From: Hyphomicrobiales bacterium
Lineage (GTDB): Bacteria > Pseudomonadota > Alphaproteobacteria > Rhizobiales > Rhizobiaceae
Direction: 5' to 3'
Length of the DNA: 64,000 nucleotides
Assembly: GCA_900473685.1 (NCBI GenBank)
Contig: UCNE01000018.1
Coordinates: forward strand, 247,815 to 311,814
Part shown: positions 1 through 8,938 of the stretch, one piece after another
Position numbering within the stretch: the first letter of the stretch is position 1
Layout: every line of letters begins with the position of its first letter
The notes under the pieces: model-generated
Told to the model about the DNA's origin: nothing
What the model saw: the letters and a program-made list of their open reading frames with translations, nothing else
Database searches by the model: none
Made by a program: the position numbers and the translations under genes

Positions 1-512
1 TCGAAACGGCCGTCGCGGATCGCCTCTTCGCGAATATGGATGCCGACAACCTGGCCGATGACCACATGGTTTTCGGACAACGTTCCGTCGAGTGCCTTCG
101 GCTGGAAAATCTCCGTTACCTTGCATTCGAGGGCTGCGTAAGCTTCGGCAACGAAGGGTGCCTGGACGAACTGGCCTGCAATGGGCGTCAATCCGGCAAG
201 TGCGAATTCGCTCTCGCCGTGCGGAGCCGGAGCCGAGGTGATGTTCATCGCCTCGCGAATATCGAAGCTGACGAAATTGGCGGTGAACTCACGGGTTTCC
301 TCGATGTTGCGGACCGAGTCCTTGCGGCCGGACGAGGAGAACATCACCATTTTCGGCGTATCGCTGATCGCATTGAAGAAGGAATAGGGCGCCAGATTGA
401 GGCTGCCATCGGCAGACCTCGATCCGATCCAGCCGATCGGCCGCGGCGAGACGATGGCCTTGAACGGATCATGGGCGAGGCCATGGGCGTTTTCCGCGGT
501 CGCATAAAACAT
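1..512 (-). CDS. flavin reductase-like domain protein (partial, C-terminus outside window)
   Basis: Reading the minus strand from an ATG at 512 gives a protein starting [16 protein letters not shown], followed by a segment with SPRPIGWIGSRS and LAPYSFFNAISDTPKM. This is the classic N-terminal region of the DIM6/NTAB flavin reductase-like family, which binds FMN and often works as a reductase or an FMN-binding oxidoreductase partner. The start codon shares one base with the stop of the upstream nitroreductase (TGATG), so the two are probably translationally coupled. About 170 codons are visible and the 3' end runs off the left edge. The substrate cannot be inferred. Confidence 0.85.
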   Translation of the reverse strand, partial: MFYATAENAHGLAHDPFKAIVSPRPIGWIGSRSADGSLNLAPYSFFNAISDTPKMVMFSSSGRKDSVRNIEETREFTANFVSFDIREAMNITSAPAPHGESEFALAGLTPIAGQFVQAPFVAEAYAALECKVTEIFQPKALDGTLSENHVVIGQVVGIHIREEAIRDGRF

Positions 513-1096
513 CAGGCGTCCTCGCCAACCCAGGTGACGATATCGGCGAGTTCCGGCCGCGGGCGTTCCGTCGGCGGAACCTGCGGCGTGCCGATATGGA
601 TGAAGCCGGCAACCTTTTCACCGGGCTGGACGCCAAGCAGCGCGTGCGCCTTTTCATCGAAGGCATACCATTCGGTCAGCCAGTTCGAGCAGAATCCGAG
701 CGCGTTGGCCGCCATGAGCAGATTGAGGCAGACGGCGCCGGCAGACATCACCTGCTCCCATTCCGGCACCTTGAAATGCGGGGCGGCCTTGCTGACGACG
801 GCGACGACGACAGGCGCGCGCGACAGGCGGGCGTTTTCCACCTTGATCATCTCTTCGGAAAGATCGGGCTTGGCTGCGAGCGCCATTTTTGCCAGCTCCG
901 CACTGATGCGCACCCGCTCCTCGCCGCGATAGACGATGAAACGCCAGGGTGCCAGCTTGCCGTGATCCGGCACGCGCGATGCGAGCGTCAGCATTTCTTC
1001 GATTTCCGCCGTGCCCGGCCCCGGTCCGCCCATTTGAAAGGCCGGAATAGACCGGCGGGTTGCCAGATAATCGCGCAGGCTGATTTCAGTTTTCAT
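512..1096 (-). CDS. nitroreductase family protein (YdjA-like)
   Basis: The 194-residue protein has nitroreductase-fold hallmarks: RRSIPAF near residue 15 for FMN phosphate contacts, [14 protein letters not shown] near 40-53, and a C-terminal GFIHIGTP segment. Length and the [11 protein letters not shown] motif match the small YdjA-like FMN-dependent NAD(P)H oxidoreductases. It lies directly upstream of, and overlaps by one base, a flavin reductase-like gene, which suggests a two-gene flavoprotein operon. The physiological substrate is unknown. Confidence 0.88.
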   Translation of the reverse strand: MKTEISLRDYLATRRSIPAFQMGGPGPGTAEIEEMLTLASRVPDHGKLAPWRFIVYRGEERVRISAELAKMALAAKPDLSEEMIKVENARLSRAPVVVAVVSKAAPHFKVPEWEQVMSAGAVCLNLLMAANALGFCSNWLTEWYAFDEKAHALLGVQPGEKVAGFIHIGTPQVPPTERPRPELADIVTWVGEDA

Positions 1097-1208
1097 CGCC
1101 GTCCATTTCCACTAGTTTGCCACCGCACGCCGCCACCAAGCAGGCAGCCACGAAATTGCCATATCGGCGTTTCAAGTGGAGCCACACACTCAGGATGTCA
1201 ACCACCCC

Positions 1209-2216
1209 ATGCGCATCAAGGCCGGTCATGTTCGCGCTGTCACCCTAGCGCTCGTTCTTGCAACGATTGGCACCCGTGCGCCGCAGGCGCAGGAGCTTGC
1301 CGACCCCTTCAAGGCCTTTCCGGCGATCTCCGCTCCCTCCAAAAAAATGCCCAAACTCAACAGCTTCAATCCGGTAAACCCGGATGCCGCAACGCAAGGT
1401 CCAACGGCAAAGGACATTCAGCTGGAGGCGCATCTGACGGAAAAGGGCAACGCCGTCGAGCAAGGCCTGACCTGGCGTGTTTTCAACCCCATTCCCGGCT
1501 CCGACGGCAAGCTGCCGCTGGTGGCAACGTCGGAAGGCGGATCGGCCGCGTTCCAGCTCATTCCCGGCGAATATTTCGTCAATGTCGCCTTCGGCCGCGC
1601 CGGCGCGACACGCAAGATCCGGGTGGCGGATGCTGCTCTCCCTGAAAAGCAGGTGCTGGTGCTGGACGCCGGTGGCGTCATGCTCAATGCCGTCTCCGGC
1701 AGCGACGTGCGCATCCCCCCGGGCGAACTGAGCTTTTCGATCTTTTCGGCGGATTCGAAGGAAGACGGCGAACGCGCGCTGGTGGTTGCCGACGTCAAGC
1801 CGAACACGGTGGTGCGGCTGAACACGGGCACCTATCACGTCGTTTCCAACTATGGCTCGGTCAATGCCGTCATTCGCGCCGATATACAGGTCGAAGCCGG
1901 CAAACTGACGGAAGCGACGATCCAGCACCGCGCCGCCAAGCTGACACTGAAACTCGTTTCCGAACCCGGCGGCGAAGCGATTGCCGATACGGCATGGTCG
2001 ATCCTGACCTCTTCCGGCGACGTCGTCAGCGAAAGCGTCGGTGCGTTCCCGACGCTGGTACTGGCCGAAGGCGGCTATTCGGCGGTCGCGCGCAACAACG
2101 AGAAAATTTTCCAGCGCGACTTTACCGTCAAGGCCGGCGTCAATACCGATGTCGAGGTTCTACTCAACGACAAGGGCGTGCAGCCCGCCTCCGGCGCCAC
2201 TGACGCTCAGGACTGA
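1209..2216 (+). CDS. putative secreted/periplasmic protein with beta-sandwich repeats
   Basis: The ATG at 1209 was chosen because it is followed by a clean signal peptide (basic MRIKAGHVR, hydrophobic core, cleavage near APQAQ). An in-frame ATG at 1176 would bury it. The mature part (about 305 residues) looks like three or four similar beta-sandwich units, each ending in a G-x-Y-x-V turn (PGEYFVNVAFG, TGTYHVVSNYG, EGGYSAVARNN), reminiscent of carboxypeptidase-regulatory-like or Ig-like folds. No catalytic motif was seen. It ends 4 bp from the convergent acyltransferase gene. Function unknown; conserved hypothetical. Confidence 0.75.
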   Translation: MRIKAGHVRAVTLALVLATIGTRAPQAQELADPFKAFPAISAPSKKMPKLNSFNPVNPDAATQGPTAKDIQLEAHLTEKGNAVEQGLTWRVFNPIPGSDGKLPLVATSEGGSAAFQLIPGEYFVNVAFGRAGATRKIRVADAALPEKQVLVLDAGGVMLNAVSGSDVRIPPGELSFSIFSADSKEDGERALVVADVKPNTVVRLNTGTYHVVSNYGSVNAVIRADIQVEAGKLTEATIQHRAAKLTLKLVSEPGGEAIADTAWSILTSSGDVVSESVGAFPTLVLAEGGYSAVARNNEKIFQRDFTVKAGVNTDVEVLLNDKGVQPASGATDAQD

Positions 2217-2220
2217 AGAT

Positions 2221-3114
2221 CTAGGACGCAGCCCTGCTCAAGAACCGGCGGCGCGGCGGTGCCATGCAGAACACGCCGTCATAGATTCGCGTCAGGATAT
2301 CCTTGCGGTCGGCAATGGCGCTCAGCTCTTCCCAAGCAATCAACTGACCGATGCGCGACGAAATCGTCGTGCCGGAAAGACGGCGGAACTCGCGGATCAG
2401 CAGCGAGATGCGCAAGGTCAACGAAATCTTGCTTGCCAGATGAAACAGCCGGCCGTTCTGGCCTTCAAAATAGATCGGGATGACGCTTGCCTTGGCCGCC
2501 TGGATGAGTTTGGCCGGAAACATCTTCCACGGCAGGTCTTCGGCCCTGCCAAACCCTTTTTTTGCGGTCGCAACACCGCCAGCCGGAAAGACGATCAGGG
2601 TGACACCTTCCTTCAGCAGCCGCACCGCTTCGTGGCGCGTCTGCATGTTGATCGCCAGCGCTTCCTTGGTTTCCTCAAACGAGATCGGCAGCGAATAGGG
2701 CGCCATTTCCGGCACCTTCAGAAGCTCGTTGTTGATCAGCACCCGGAACGGGCGGCCAAGCTGCTCGGCCAGCGACAGGACGGCAATGCCGTCGCCGATG
2801 CCGAACGGGTGGTTGGCGACGATGACCACGGGGGTATCCGGCAGATGGCGCGGCGGCCACTCACCCTGCACGCGGACGCGCACATTGATCAGATCCAGCA
2901 TTTCCCCGAAAATCCGGTCGCTCTTGCCGACGATCGTATCGCGCCATTGCGTGTAGAGCCTGGCATAGCGATTGCGCCCGGCAAGCCCTTCCATGGAACG
3001 GATAAACCAACGTTTTAGCCGTCGATCGTTCTCGTTGGCGTAAGACAGCTCTTTGAACTGCACGTTGTTCCCCGTTCCAAGAAAGGTGCGTCCGTAAGGG
3101 CGCAACAGCGTCAT
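2221..3114 (-). CDS. lysophospholipid acyltransferase family protein
   Basis: The 297-residue protein carries the PlsC-type acyltransferase signature with NHPFGIGDG around residues 101-109. The usual motif is NHxxxxD, so here H and D are spaced NHPFGIGD. A later FPAGGVAT block matches the EGxR/FPxG substrate-binding motif. Such enzymes transfer acyl groups to lysophospholipid or related lipid acceptors at the inner membrane. It is a divergent, hemolysin/ornithine-lipid type member rather than canonical PlsC, so the acceptor is uncertain. It lies downstream of thrS on the same strand, separated by a hairpin. Confidence 0.82.
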   Translation of the reverse strand: MTLLRPYGRTFLGTGNNVQFKELSYANENDRRLKRWFIRSMEGLAGRNRYARLYTQWRDTIVGKSDRIFGEMLDLINVRVRVQGEWPPRHLPDTPVVIVANHPFGIGDGIAVLSLAEQLGRPFRVLINNELLKVPEMAPYSLPISFEETKEALAINMQTRHEAVRLLKEGVTLIVFPAGGVATAKKGFGRAEDLPWKMFPAKLIQAAKASVIPIYFEGQNGRLFHLASKISLTLRISLLIREFRRLSGTTISSRIGQLIAWEELSAIADRKDILTRIYDGVFCMAPPRRRFLSRAAS

Positions 3115-3155
3115 CCGGATAATCTGCGAATGTTACAGTTTTCTGACAATAGACT

Positions 3156-3180
3156 GAAGGTGCGGTCCTACCGCACCTTC
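3156..3180 (-). terminator. hairpin downstream of thrS, probable terminator
   Basis: A perfect inverted repeat (GAAGGTGCGG, 5-nt loop, CCGCACCTTC) lies 31 bp past the thrS stop. A short T-rich stretch follows on the plus side and only a weaker one on the minus side, so termination efficiency for thrS is uncertain. Confidence 0.6.
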
Positions 3181-3211
3181 TTTATTAGATCATACACACT
3201 TTCGCGAATGA

Positions 3212-5200
3212 TCAGGCCGAAGCCTTGTTCCGGCGCTCTGCCTTGCGCTTCACATCCGGCGGCGTCGCTTCCGAGACGAGCGAGACGATAGCCTCGTCCA
3301 ATGTCATCGGCGTCTGTGCCTGTGAGCCGAGCCGACGGATATTCACCGTCCGCTCTTCGGCTTCGCGCATGCCGCAAACGATGATGACAGGGACCTTGGT
3401 GACCGAATGCTCGCGGACCTTGTAGTTGATCTTCTCGTTGCGGAAGTCGGTCTCGACCTGAAGACCGGCATCGCGCAGCAGTTCGGCAACTTCACGGCCG
3501 TAATCGTCGGCTTCCGAGGTGATCGTGGCGACGACGACCTGCAGCGGCGAAAGCCACAGCGGGAAATGACCGGCGAAGTTTTCGATCAGGATGCCGAGGA
3601 AGCGTTCCATCGAGCCGCAGATGGCGCGATGGATCATCACCGGCTGCGTCTTTTCCGAGTTGCTGTCGATGTAGAAGGCGCCAAAACGTTCCGGCAGGTT
3701 GAAGTCGACCTGCGTCGTGCCGCACTGCCATTCACGGCCGATGGCGTCCTTCAGCGTATATTCGAATTTCGGACCGTAGAAAGCGCCCTCGCCCGGCAGG
3801 ATGCCGGTCTTGATGCGGCCTTCCGACTGCTGTTCGATCGTCTTCAGCACGTCCATCATGACGCTTTCGGCGCGATCCCAAAGGGCATCGTCGCCAACGC
3901 GCTTTTCCGGACGGGTCGACAGCTTGACCACGACTTCCTTGAACCCAAAATCCTGATAGACCGACAGGATCAGGTCGTTGATGCGCAGGCACTCGGCCGC
4001 CATCTGCTCGTCGGTACAGAACACATGCGCGTCGTCCTGCGTAAAGCCGCGCACGCGCATCAGACCATGCAGCGCGCCCGAAGGCTCGTAGCGGTGAACG
4101 TTGCCGAACTCCGCAAGCCGGATCGGCAGTTCGCGGTAGGATTTCAGGCCGTGCTTGAAAATCTGGATATGGCCGGGGCAGTTCATGGGTTTAAGCGCAA
4201 AAACGCGCTCGTCGTCGGTTTCGTCACCGGCGACCGTTACCTTGAACATGTTGTCACGGTACCAGCCCCAGTGGCCGGAGGTTTCCCACAGCGACTTGTC
4301 GAGCACCTGCGGCGCGTTGACTTCCTGGTATGTACCGGCCAGACGGCGGCGCATATAGGCAACCAGCGTCTGGAAGACGCGCCAGCCCTTACCGTGCCAG
4401 AAGACGACGCCCGGGCCTTCTTCCTGGAAATGGAACAGGTCCATCTCGCGGCCAAGGCGGCGGTGGTCGCGCTTTTCGGCTTCGGCCAGAATGTGCAGAT
4501 ATTGGTCGAGTTCTTCCTGCGTGCGCCAGGCCGTACCGTAGATGCGCGTCAGCATCGGGTTGTTTGAGTCACCGCGCCAATAGGCGCCGGCCACCCGCAT
4601 CAGCTTGAACGCGTTGCCGATCTGGCCGGTGGAGGCCATGTGCGGACCACGGCAGAGATCGAACCAGTCACCCTGATAGTAAATCTTCAGGTCCTGATCG
4701 GCGGAGATCGCATCGACCAGCTCGACCTTGTAGGCTTCGCCCTTGTCGGCAAAGACCTGACGCGCCTTGTCGCGCGGCCAGATTTCCTTGGTGAACGGCT
4801 TGTTGCGCTGGATGATCTCCTTCATCCGCTTTTCGATCTTCGGCAGATCATCGGGCGTGAAGGGCTCGTTCTTGGCAAAGTCGTAATAGAAGCCGTTCTC
4901 GATCACCGGGCCGATGGTGACCTGCGTGCCGGGCCACAATTCCTGCACGGCTTCGGCCATCACGTGGGCCGTGTCGTGGCGGATCAGCTCCAGTGCGCGG
5001 GCGTCTTCGCGGGTAACAATCTCGAGCTTGCCGGTGACCACGGGATCGGACAGGTCGCGCAGCTCGCCATCCAGCGCGATCGCGATGGCCTTCTTTGCAA
5101 GCGACTTGGAGATCGATTCGGCAACTTCGCGGCCCGTCGTGCCAGCGGCATAACCGCGGACGGAACCATCGGGAAATGTAAGGGAAACAGCGTCAGACAT
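3212..5200 (-). CDS. thrS: threonine--tRNA ligase
   Basis: The 662-residue protein starts [13 protein letters not shown] at an ATG at 5200. The frame stays open further upstream, but this start gives the standard N-terminal TGS domain (residues 1-63). The editing domain follows with HxxxH at H75/H79 and C183-x3-H187. The class II catalytic core has the zinc-site segment [11 protein letters not shown], motif 2 around [23 protein letters not shown], and motif 3 near [19 protein letters not shown]-terminal anticodon-binding domain ends the protein. The enzyme charges tRNA-Thr and hydrolyses mischarged Ser-tRNA-Thr in the cytoplasm. No T-box leader was recognised upstream. Confidence 0.98.
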   Translation of the reverse strand: MSDAVSLTFPDGSVRGYAAGTTGREVAESISKSLAKKAIAIALDGELRDLSDPVVTGKLEIVTREDARALELIRHDTAHVMAEAVQELWPGTQVTIGPVIENGFYYDFAKNEPFTPDDLPKIEKRMKEIIQRNKPFTKEIWPRDKARQVFADKGEAYKVELVDAISADQDLKIYYQGDWFDLCRGPHMASTGQIGNAFKLMRVAGAYWRGDSNNPMLTRIYGTAWRTQEELDQYLHILAEAEKRDHRRLGREMDLFHFQEEGPGVVFWHGKGWRVFQTLVAYMRRRLAGTYQEVNAPQVLDKSLWETSGHWGWYRDNMFKVTVAGDETDDERVFALKPMNCPGHIQIFKHGLKSYRELPIRLAEFGNVHRYEPSGALHGLMRVRGFTQDDAHVFCTDEQMAAECLRINDLILSVYQDFGFKEVVVKLSTRPEKRVGDDALWDRAESVMMDVLKTIEQQSEGRIKTGILPGEGAFYGPKFEYTLKDAIGREWQCGTTQVDFNLPERFGAFYIDSNSEKTQPVMIHRAICGSMERFLGILIENFAGHFPLWLSPLQVVVATITSEADDYGREVAELLRDAGLQVETDFRNEKINYKVREHSVTKVPVIIVCGMREAEERTVNIRRLGSQAQTPMTLDEAIVSLVSEATPPDVKRKAERRNKASA

Positions 5201-5396
5201 GTTTTCTTCCTTGTCCAGTCCCGCCAACGAATGCGGGTGGTGTACGGTGAAGGCCGGCGGAGCCGGCGCGTGCGGTGCGCGGTATAGAGGGAAAACGGGG
5301 CGATTGGAAGAGGTGAGAACCCGGCGTCCGATTTCGCAGCCAGTCGCTGTGACGCCAGCCGGCCAAAGAAAGCACAAGGGCTCGATCGTACCGAAA

Positions 5397-5432
5397 TTGA
5401 CAGAGGCAATTATCTGACCTAAGTCAGATAAT
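5397..5432 (+). promoter_or_regulatory. promoter plus perfect palindromic operator of the MarR-GNAT gene
   Basis: A consensus -35 box TTGACA (5397-5402) is followed after 17 bp by a weak -10 candidate TAAGTC (5420-5425). A perfect inverted repeat ATTATCTGAC-CTAA-GTCAGATAAT spans 5409-5432 and ends on the base before the ATG at 5433. This size and symmetry suit a MarR-type dimer. Binding would cover the -10 region and the transcription start. Autorepression is inferred. Confidence 0.7.
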
Positions 5433-6308
5433 ATGACCCATGATCCCATCTCCCGCGTTCGCCGCTTCAATCGTGCCGTCACCGCCGAAGTCGGCGCTCT
5501 CGACACATCGTTCCTTGGACGCGGCCGTCCGCTGGGCGCCGCTCGCGTCCTCAATGCGATCGGCCAGGGGCAATCCGAAATCGCCGCCATCCGCGACTAC
5601 CTCAGCCTCGATTCGGGCTTGATGAGCCGTCTGCTGCGTGGCCTTGAAGACGAAGGCCTGATCGAGACAGTGCCGGATCAACAGGATGCGCGCCGCCGCG
5701 TCGCACGATTGACCGATACCGGCCGCTCCGAATTCCAGGAGTATGAAGCCCTATCGAATGCCCAGGCGAAAACATTCCTGGCACGCCATAGCAGCCCGGA
5801 GCACCTTCTGCGGGCCATGGACATCGTCGCCAGTTCGCTGAGGCGTGACCACATCGCGCTCGAGGAGAAAGATCCCCGGCATGAGGACGCCCTGTATTGT
5901 CTGGGCGAATATTACGGCGAACTCGCCCGCCGCTTCGACAACGGCTTCGATGTCTCGCTGTCCCGCGATCCCGACGCCAAGGACATGATCCGTCCGCGCG
6001 GGGTGTTCCTGGTCGCCATGTCGGACGGCTTGCCGGTCGGCTGCGTTGGGTTGAAGGGCAGCGGTGGCGACGTCGCGGAGATCAAAAGGCTCTGGGTCGC
6101 ACCTTCAGCGCGTGGTCTTGGGCTCGCCAAACGCCTGATGACATCGGCCGAGACGATTGCCCGTAACCTCACCATCAAAATCCTCCGTCTGGATACGAAC
6201 AGCGCATTGCCGGAGGCAAAACAGCTTTATCGCGGCACCGGCTGGACCGAAATCGACCGTTTCAACGACGATCCATATCCGGACACATTCTTTGAGAAGC
6301 GGCTTTAG
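5433..6308 (+). CDS. MarR-family regulator fused to GNAT N-acetyltransferase
   Basis: The 291-residue protein has an N-terminal winged-helix MarR domain (about 1-140; recognition region [18 protein letters not shown] and wing [13 protein letters not shown]). A GNAT acetyltransferase domain follows (about 150-291), with the acetyl-CoA pyrophosphate-binding region [13 protein letters not shown] around 228-240. This fusion is a known architecture. The acetylated substrate is unknown and is often predicted to be a small amine or toxin. There is no Shine-Dalgarno sequence before the ATG, and the operator abuts the start codon, so the message is probably leaderless. No other plausible in-frame start exists before residue 60. 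Confidence 0.87.
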   Translation: MTHDPISRVRRFNRAVTAEVGALDTSFLGRGRPLGAARVLNAIGQGQSEIAAIRDYLSLDSGLMSRLLRGLEDEGLIETVPDQQDARRRVARLTDTGRSEFQEYEALSNAQAKTFLARHSSPEHLLRAMDIVASSLRRDHIALEEKDPRHEDALYCLGEYYGELARRFDNGFDVSLSRDPDAKDMIRPRGVFLVAMSDGLPVGCVGLKGSGGDVAEIKRLWVAPSARGLGLAKRLMTSAETIARNLTIKILRLDTNSALPEAKQLYRGTGWTEIDRFNDDPYPDTFFEKRL

Positions 6309-6337
6309 AGGGCTACGCAGTAACGTAAACGCGCCTG

Positions 6338-6925
6338 CTAGCGGGTCCTCGACGTCACGGCCACCCGCAGGAGGCGCATGAAGAGTCTCGTATCGTTCTC
6401 AAGGCTCGAACCATCCCCTTGCGCGTGCTTGATCCCATTCGTGGCTGCCACAATGATGTTGGCCAGTTGAGCGGGCGGGGCCTGCAGCGGCTCCAGATCG
6501 ATTTCATCGCTCTCTGCGGCAGCGATCAATGTCCGCGTCAGCATGCTCAGTAGCTTTGTCCGCGCGTCGAGCGTGATATCCGCCGCCAGGGCCATGTTGG
6601 CAGCAAACAGTTCTTCTACATCAGCGCTGCCGCCAAAGGGGGCGATCAACTCCCGCTGAAAGACCGCTATGGCCATTTCCATCCGATCCAAGGCACTGCC
6701 CTGGCCTGCCAGTACCGCTGCCACTTCATGCAGCGTCCGGGCATGCGCTCGAATCGAGCCGGCCCGGAACAACTCTTCCTTGCTGTTGAAGCTGAGATAG
6801 AGCGAAGCGCGAGAGATTCCCGCCGCGCGCGCAATGTCCGCCATTGAGGTCTTGTGAAAGCCAAAGCGCACAAACACCGGCAAAGCGGCGTCCAGGATAT
6901 GCGTAATTTTTTGTTCGGTTTGCAT
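6338..6925 (-). CDS. TetR/AcrR family transcriptional regulator
   Basis: An N-terminal TetR helix-turn-helix is clear: ALPVFVRFGFHKTSMADIARAAGIS followed by RASLYLSFNSKEELF. The rest is a helical ligand-binding domain with no recognised ligand motif. The start MQTEQKITHIL at 6925 is preferred because TetR proteins begin about 10 residues before the first helix; an upstream in-frame ATG at 6970 would reach into the operator. It is divergent from an SDR reductase gene, with a palindrome between them. It is probably a local repressor of itself and the reductase operon. Confidence 0.88.
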   Translation of the reverse strand: MQTEQKITHILDAALPVFVRFGFHKTSMADIARAAGISRASLYLSFNSKEELFRAGSIRAHARTLHEVAAVLAGQGSALDRMEMAIAVFQRELIAPFGGSADVEELFAANMALAADITLDARTKLLSMLTRTLIAAAESDEIDLEPLQAPPAQLANIIVAATNGIKHAQGDGSSLENDTRLFMRLLRVAVTSRTR

Positions 6926-6968
6926 CTTGTGGGCATATTGACACTCTGGGTCCACGCTGTCAAAAGGC

Positions 6969-6999
6969 AATTAGACATAAATTGTCTATGTGTCTAATT
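6969..6999. promoter_or_regulatory. palindromic operator between TetR regulator and SDR gene
   Basis: A perfect inverted repeat AATTAGACA-13 bp-TGTCTAATT occupies 6969-6999. It contains a nested repeat AGACA-TAAAT-TGTCT (6973-6987), giving three half-sites. It overlaps a plausible plus-strand promoter (TTAGAC at 6971, TAATTT at 6995). This is the likely binding site of the divergent TetR protein, by position and symmetry. Confidence 0.75.
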
Positions 7000-7036
7000 T
7001 GAACAAGCCGCCGGGACGCGGTCACAAGGAGCTTCA

Positions 7037-8137
7037 ATGAACACGGCGCCTGACGACCCCACAACTGCAACGGTCCTAGTGACAGGCATTGGCGGATTTC
7101 TCGGCGGGCACGTCGCCTTGCAGTTGCTTGAGCAAGGGTACCGGGTTCGAGGCAGCCTGCGTCGCATTGGCAAGAGCGATGCCGTGCAAAACCAACTTGG
7201 CATGCACACGCACAAGGATGCCCTGGCGCGCCTCAGCTTCGTGCAGGCCGATCTCGACAGCGACGATGGCTGGACTGCAGCTGTCGAAGGATACAGCCAT
7301 GTCATTCATACGGCCTCGCCTTTTCCCCCGGGGTTTCCCGAAAACGAGGACGCGCTGATCAGTACCGCCCGTGACGGTGCGTTACGGGTACTCCATGCGG
7401 CGCACCGCCAGCGCGTCAAGCGTGTGGTACTGACTTCCTCCATAGCAGCCACCAACCATGGCGACGGGCAGGCACCCTTCACGGAGGAAAACTGGACCGA
7501 CCCGGAAGGCCCACGGGCAACGCCCTACTACAAGTCGAAGACCCTGACCGAGCGGGCGGCCTGGGCCTTTGCGCGTGAGGTTGGCCTCGATCTGGCGGTC
7601 ATCAACCCTAGTATGATCCTTGGGCCGCTACTTGGCGCGAATTTCGGGACGTCTGTTGGCCTGATCCACCATCTGATGACAGGACGATTCAATGGCATTC
7701 CACGGTTCGGCTTCTCTGTTGTGGATGTGCGCGATGCCGCAAACGCCCACATCCGAGCGATGACCAATCCCGCGGCCAAGAACCAACGTTTCATCGTCGG
7801 GGGGCGATTTTTCTGGCTCAAGGAATTGGTGGCTGTTCTTGCGGCTTCCTTCCCGGAATACGCCTCCTGGCTTCCGAAGGGCGAAGTGCCCGATGAGGTC
7901 GTCAAGGCCATGGCGCAATCAGACCCCGATGCTCGAACCATCGTTCACGAACTCAATCGAGATTTGCGTGTCAGTGCAGCAAAAGCCCAGCGTATCCTGA
8001 ACTGGCGCTCGCGCCCGGAGGAAGAGGCGATACGCGCCAGCGCCCAAAGCCTCATCGACCTGGGATTGGTGCTCGCCGCGAGTGCGAACCAACAATCTGA
8101 ATCCACTGTACGCGCGAGCCCCGGTGCCCGCGCATAG
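7037..8137 (+). CDS. NAD(P)-dependent SDR reductase, dihydroflavonol-reductase/aldehyde-reductase type
   Basis: The 366-residue extended short-chain dehydrogenase has the Rossmann motif TGIGGFLGGH near residues 17-26, which is the extended TGxxGxxG form. Catalytic features are the serine-containing VVLTSSIAA strand and the YYKSK (YxxxK) active site, with INPSMILGPLLG downstream. This arrangement is typical of the cinnamoyl-CoA/dihydroflavonol-4-reductase-like bacterial reductases that act on aldehydes or ketones. It is divergent from the TetR gene and followed by an NTF2-like protein, which suggests an inducible detoxification operon. Exact substrate unknown. Confidence 0.88.
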   Translation: MNTAPDDPTTATVLVTGIGGFLGGHVALQLLEQGYRVRGSLRRIGKSDAVQNQLGMHTHKDALARLSFVQADLDSDDGWTAAVEGYSHVIHTASPFPPGFPENEDALISTARDGALRVLHAAHRQRVKRVVLTSSIAATNHGDGQAPFTEENWTDPEGPRATPYYKSKTLTERAAWAFAREVGLDLAVINPSMILGPLLGANFGTSVGLIHHLMTGRFNGIPRFGFSVVDVRDAANAHIRAMTNPAAKNQRFIVGGRFFWLKELVAVLAASFPEYASWLPKGEVPDEVVKAMAQSDPDARTIVHELNRDLRVSAAKAQRILNWRSRPEEEAIRASAQSLIDLGLVLAASANQQSESTVRASPGARA

Positions 8138-8190
8138 TGGTCACCTGGTCAGAGATCGAGCGATCCCTCGTTTTCAAATGGAGAAAATAC

Positions 8191-8595
8191 ATGACAATCC
8201 CGGCCGCCGACGCCCCCTCAACGACCAATCAAGCCGACCTTCTCCGCGAAACGGAACGTGTCAGACTGCGCGCTCTCGTCAGCGCGGACATTGTTCGGGC
8301 ACGCCAGCTTCACGCTCCAGACTTTCAATTGATAACGCCAATCGGCGCCGCTCTTTCAAAGGAAGAATACCTCGGTGCGATTGCCTCCGGACAGATCAGG
8401 TATCTGACGTGGGAGCCCGCCGACATTGCGGTGCGCCCATACGACAATGCCGCGGTCATTCGATATCGAGCCCAGCTGGAAGTCGTCTTCAACGGGCATA
8501 AAGTCCCCCTCAGTGATTATTGGCACACCGACGTCTATGAGCGTCGCGACGGACAATGGATGGTCGTCTGGTCGCAGGCTACCAGCATCAGGTAG
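8191..8595 (+). CDS. nuclear transport factor 2 family protein (DUF4440-like)
   Basis: The 134-residue protein has a SnoaL/NTF2-like cone fold pattern: an N-terminal helical part (LVSADIVRARQLHAPDFQLITPIG) and C-terminal strands (VIRYRAQLEVVF, SDYWHTDVYERRDGQWMVVWSQAT). The ATG at 8191 is preceded by GGAG within TGGAGAAAATAC, so it was chosen over the GTG/ATG at 8137. Members of this fold act as small-molecule binding proteins or isomerase-like enzymes. It lies 53 bp after the SDR gene and is probably cotranscribed with it. No specific function can be assigned. Confidence 0.82.
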   Translation: MTIPAADAPSTTNQADLLRETERVRLRALVSADIVRARQLHAPDFQLITPIGAALSKEEYLGAIASGQIRYLTWEPADIAVRPYDNAAVIRYRAQLEVVFNGHKVPLSDYWHTDVYERRDGQWMVVWSQATSIR

Positions 8596-8938
8596 CGGGA
8601 AACCTTGCTGGCCATGGCGACGCTTTCCATCGCTCGAGGCGCGGCTGTTCGAAGAACTCCAATGGCGCGGGCGCGCAGGCTCTCGATAACGGCTGCCAGC
8701 CGATGGCGGCCCAGTCACCGCCATCGGAAAAAGAGGCCCATCCAGGAACCTCCGACAAAGGCCGTTGATGTTGCAGCCGATCGTTAACCGGAAGCATTGC
8801 AGCTGTCCCAATTCTGTGGATGACCGCTTCTGGATCCGGGGCGTTCATTCCTGGACGCCGCACTTGGGGTCGAGAGCGGACAATCGTGGATACGGAGAGG
8901 ATGCCTGCCTTTGGCGCGGAGCGGAAGGCCGCTTGCGG
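8596..8938. other. gene-free interval between NTF2-like and epoxide hydrolase genes
   Basis: About 340 bp between convergent genes. Short open frames occur on both strands but none has a ribosome binding site or a recognisable product. No clear terminator hairpin with a T-run, tRNA or repeat was seen. Confidence 0.5.

Noticed and set aside
5201..5396. T-box or other leader upstream of thrS
   Set aside because: No T-box consensus or paired stems were seen, and T-boxes are rare outside Firmicutes and Actinobacteria.
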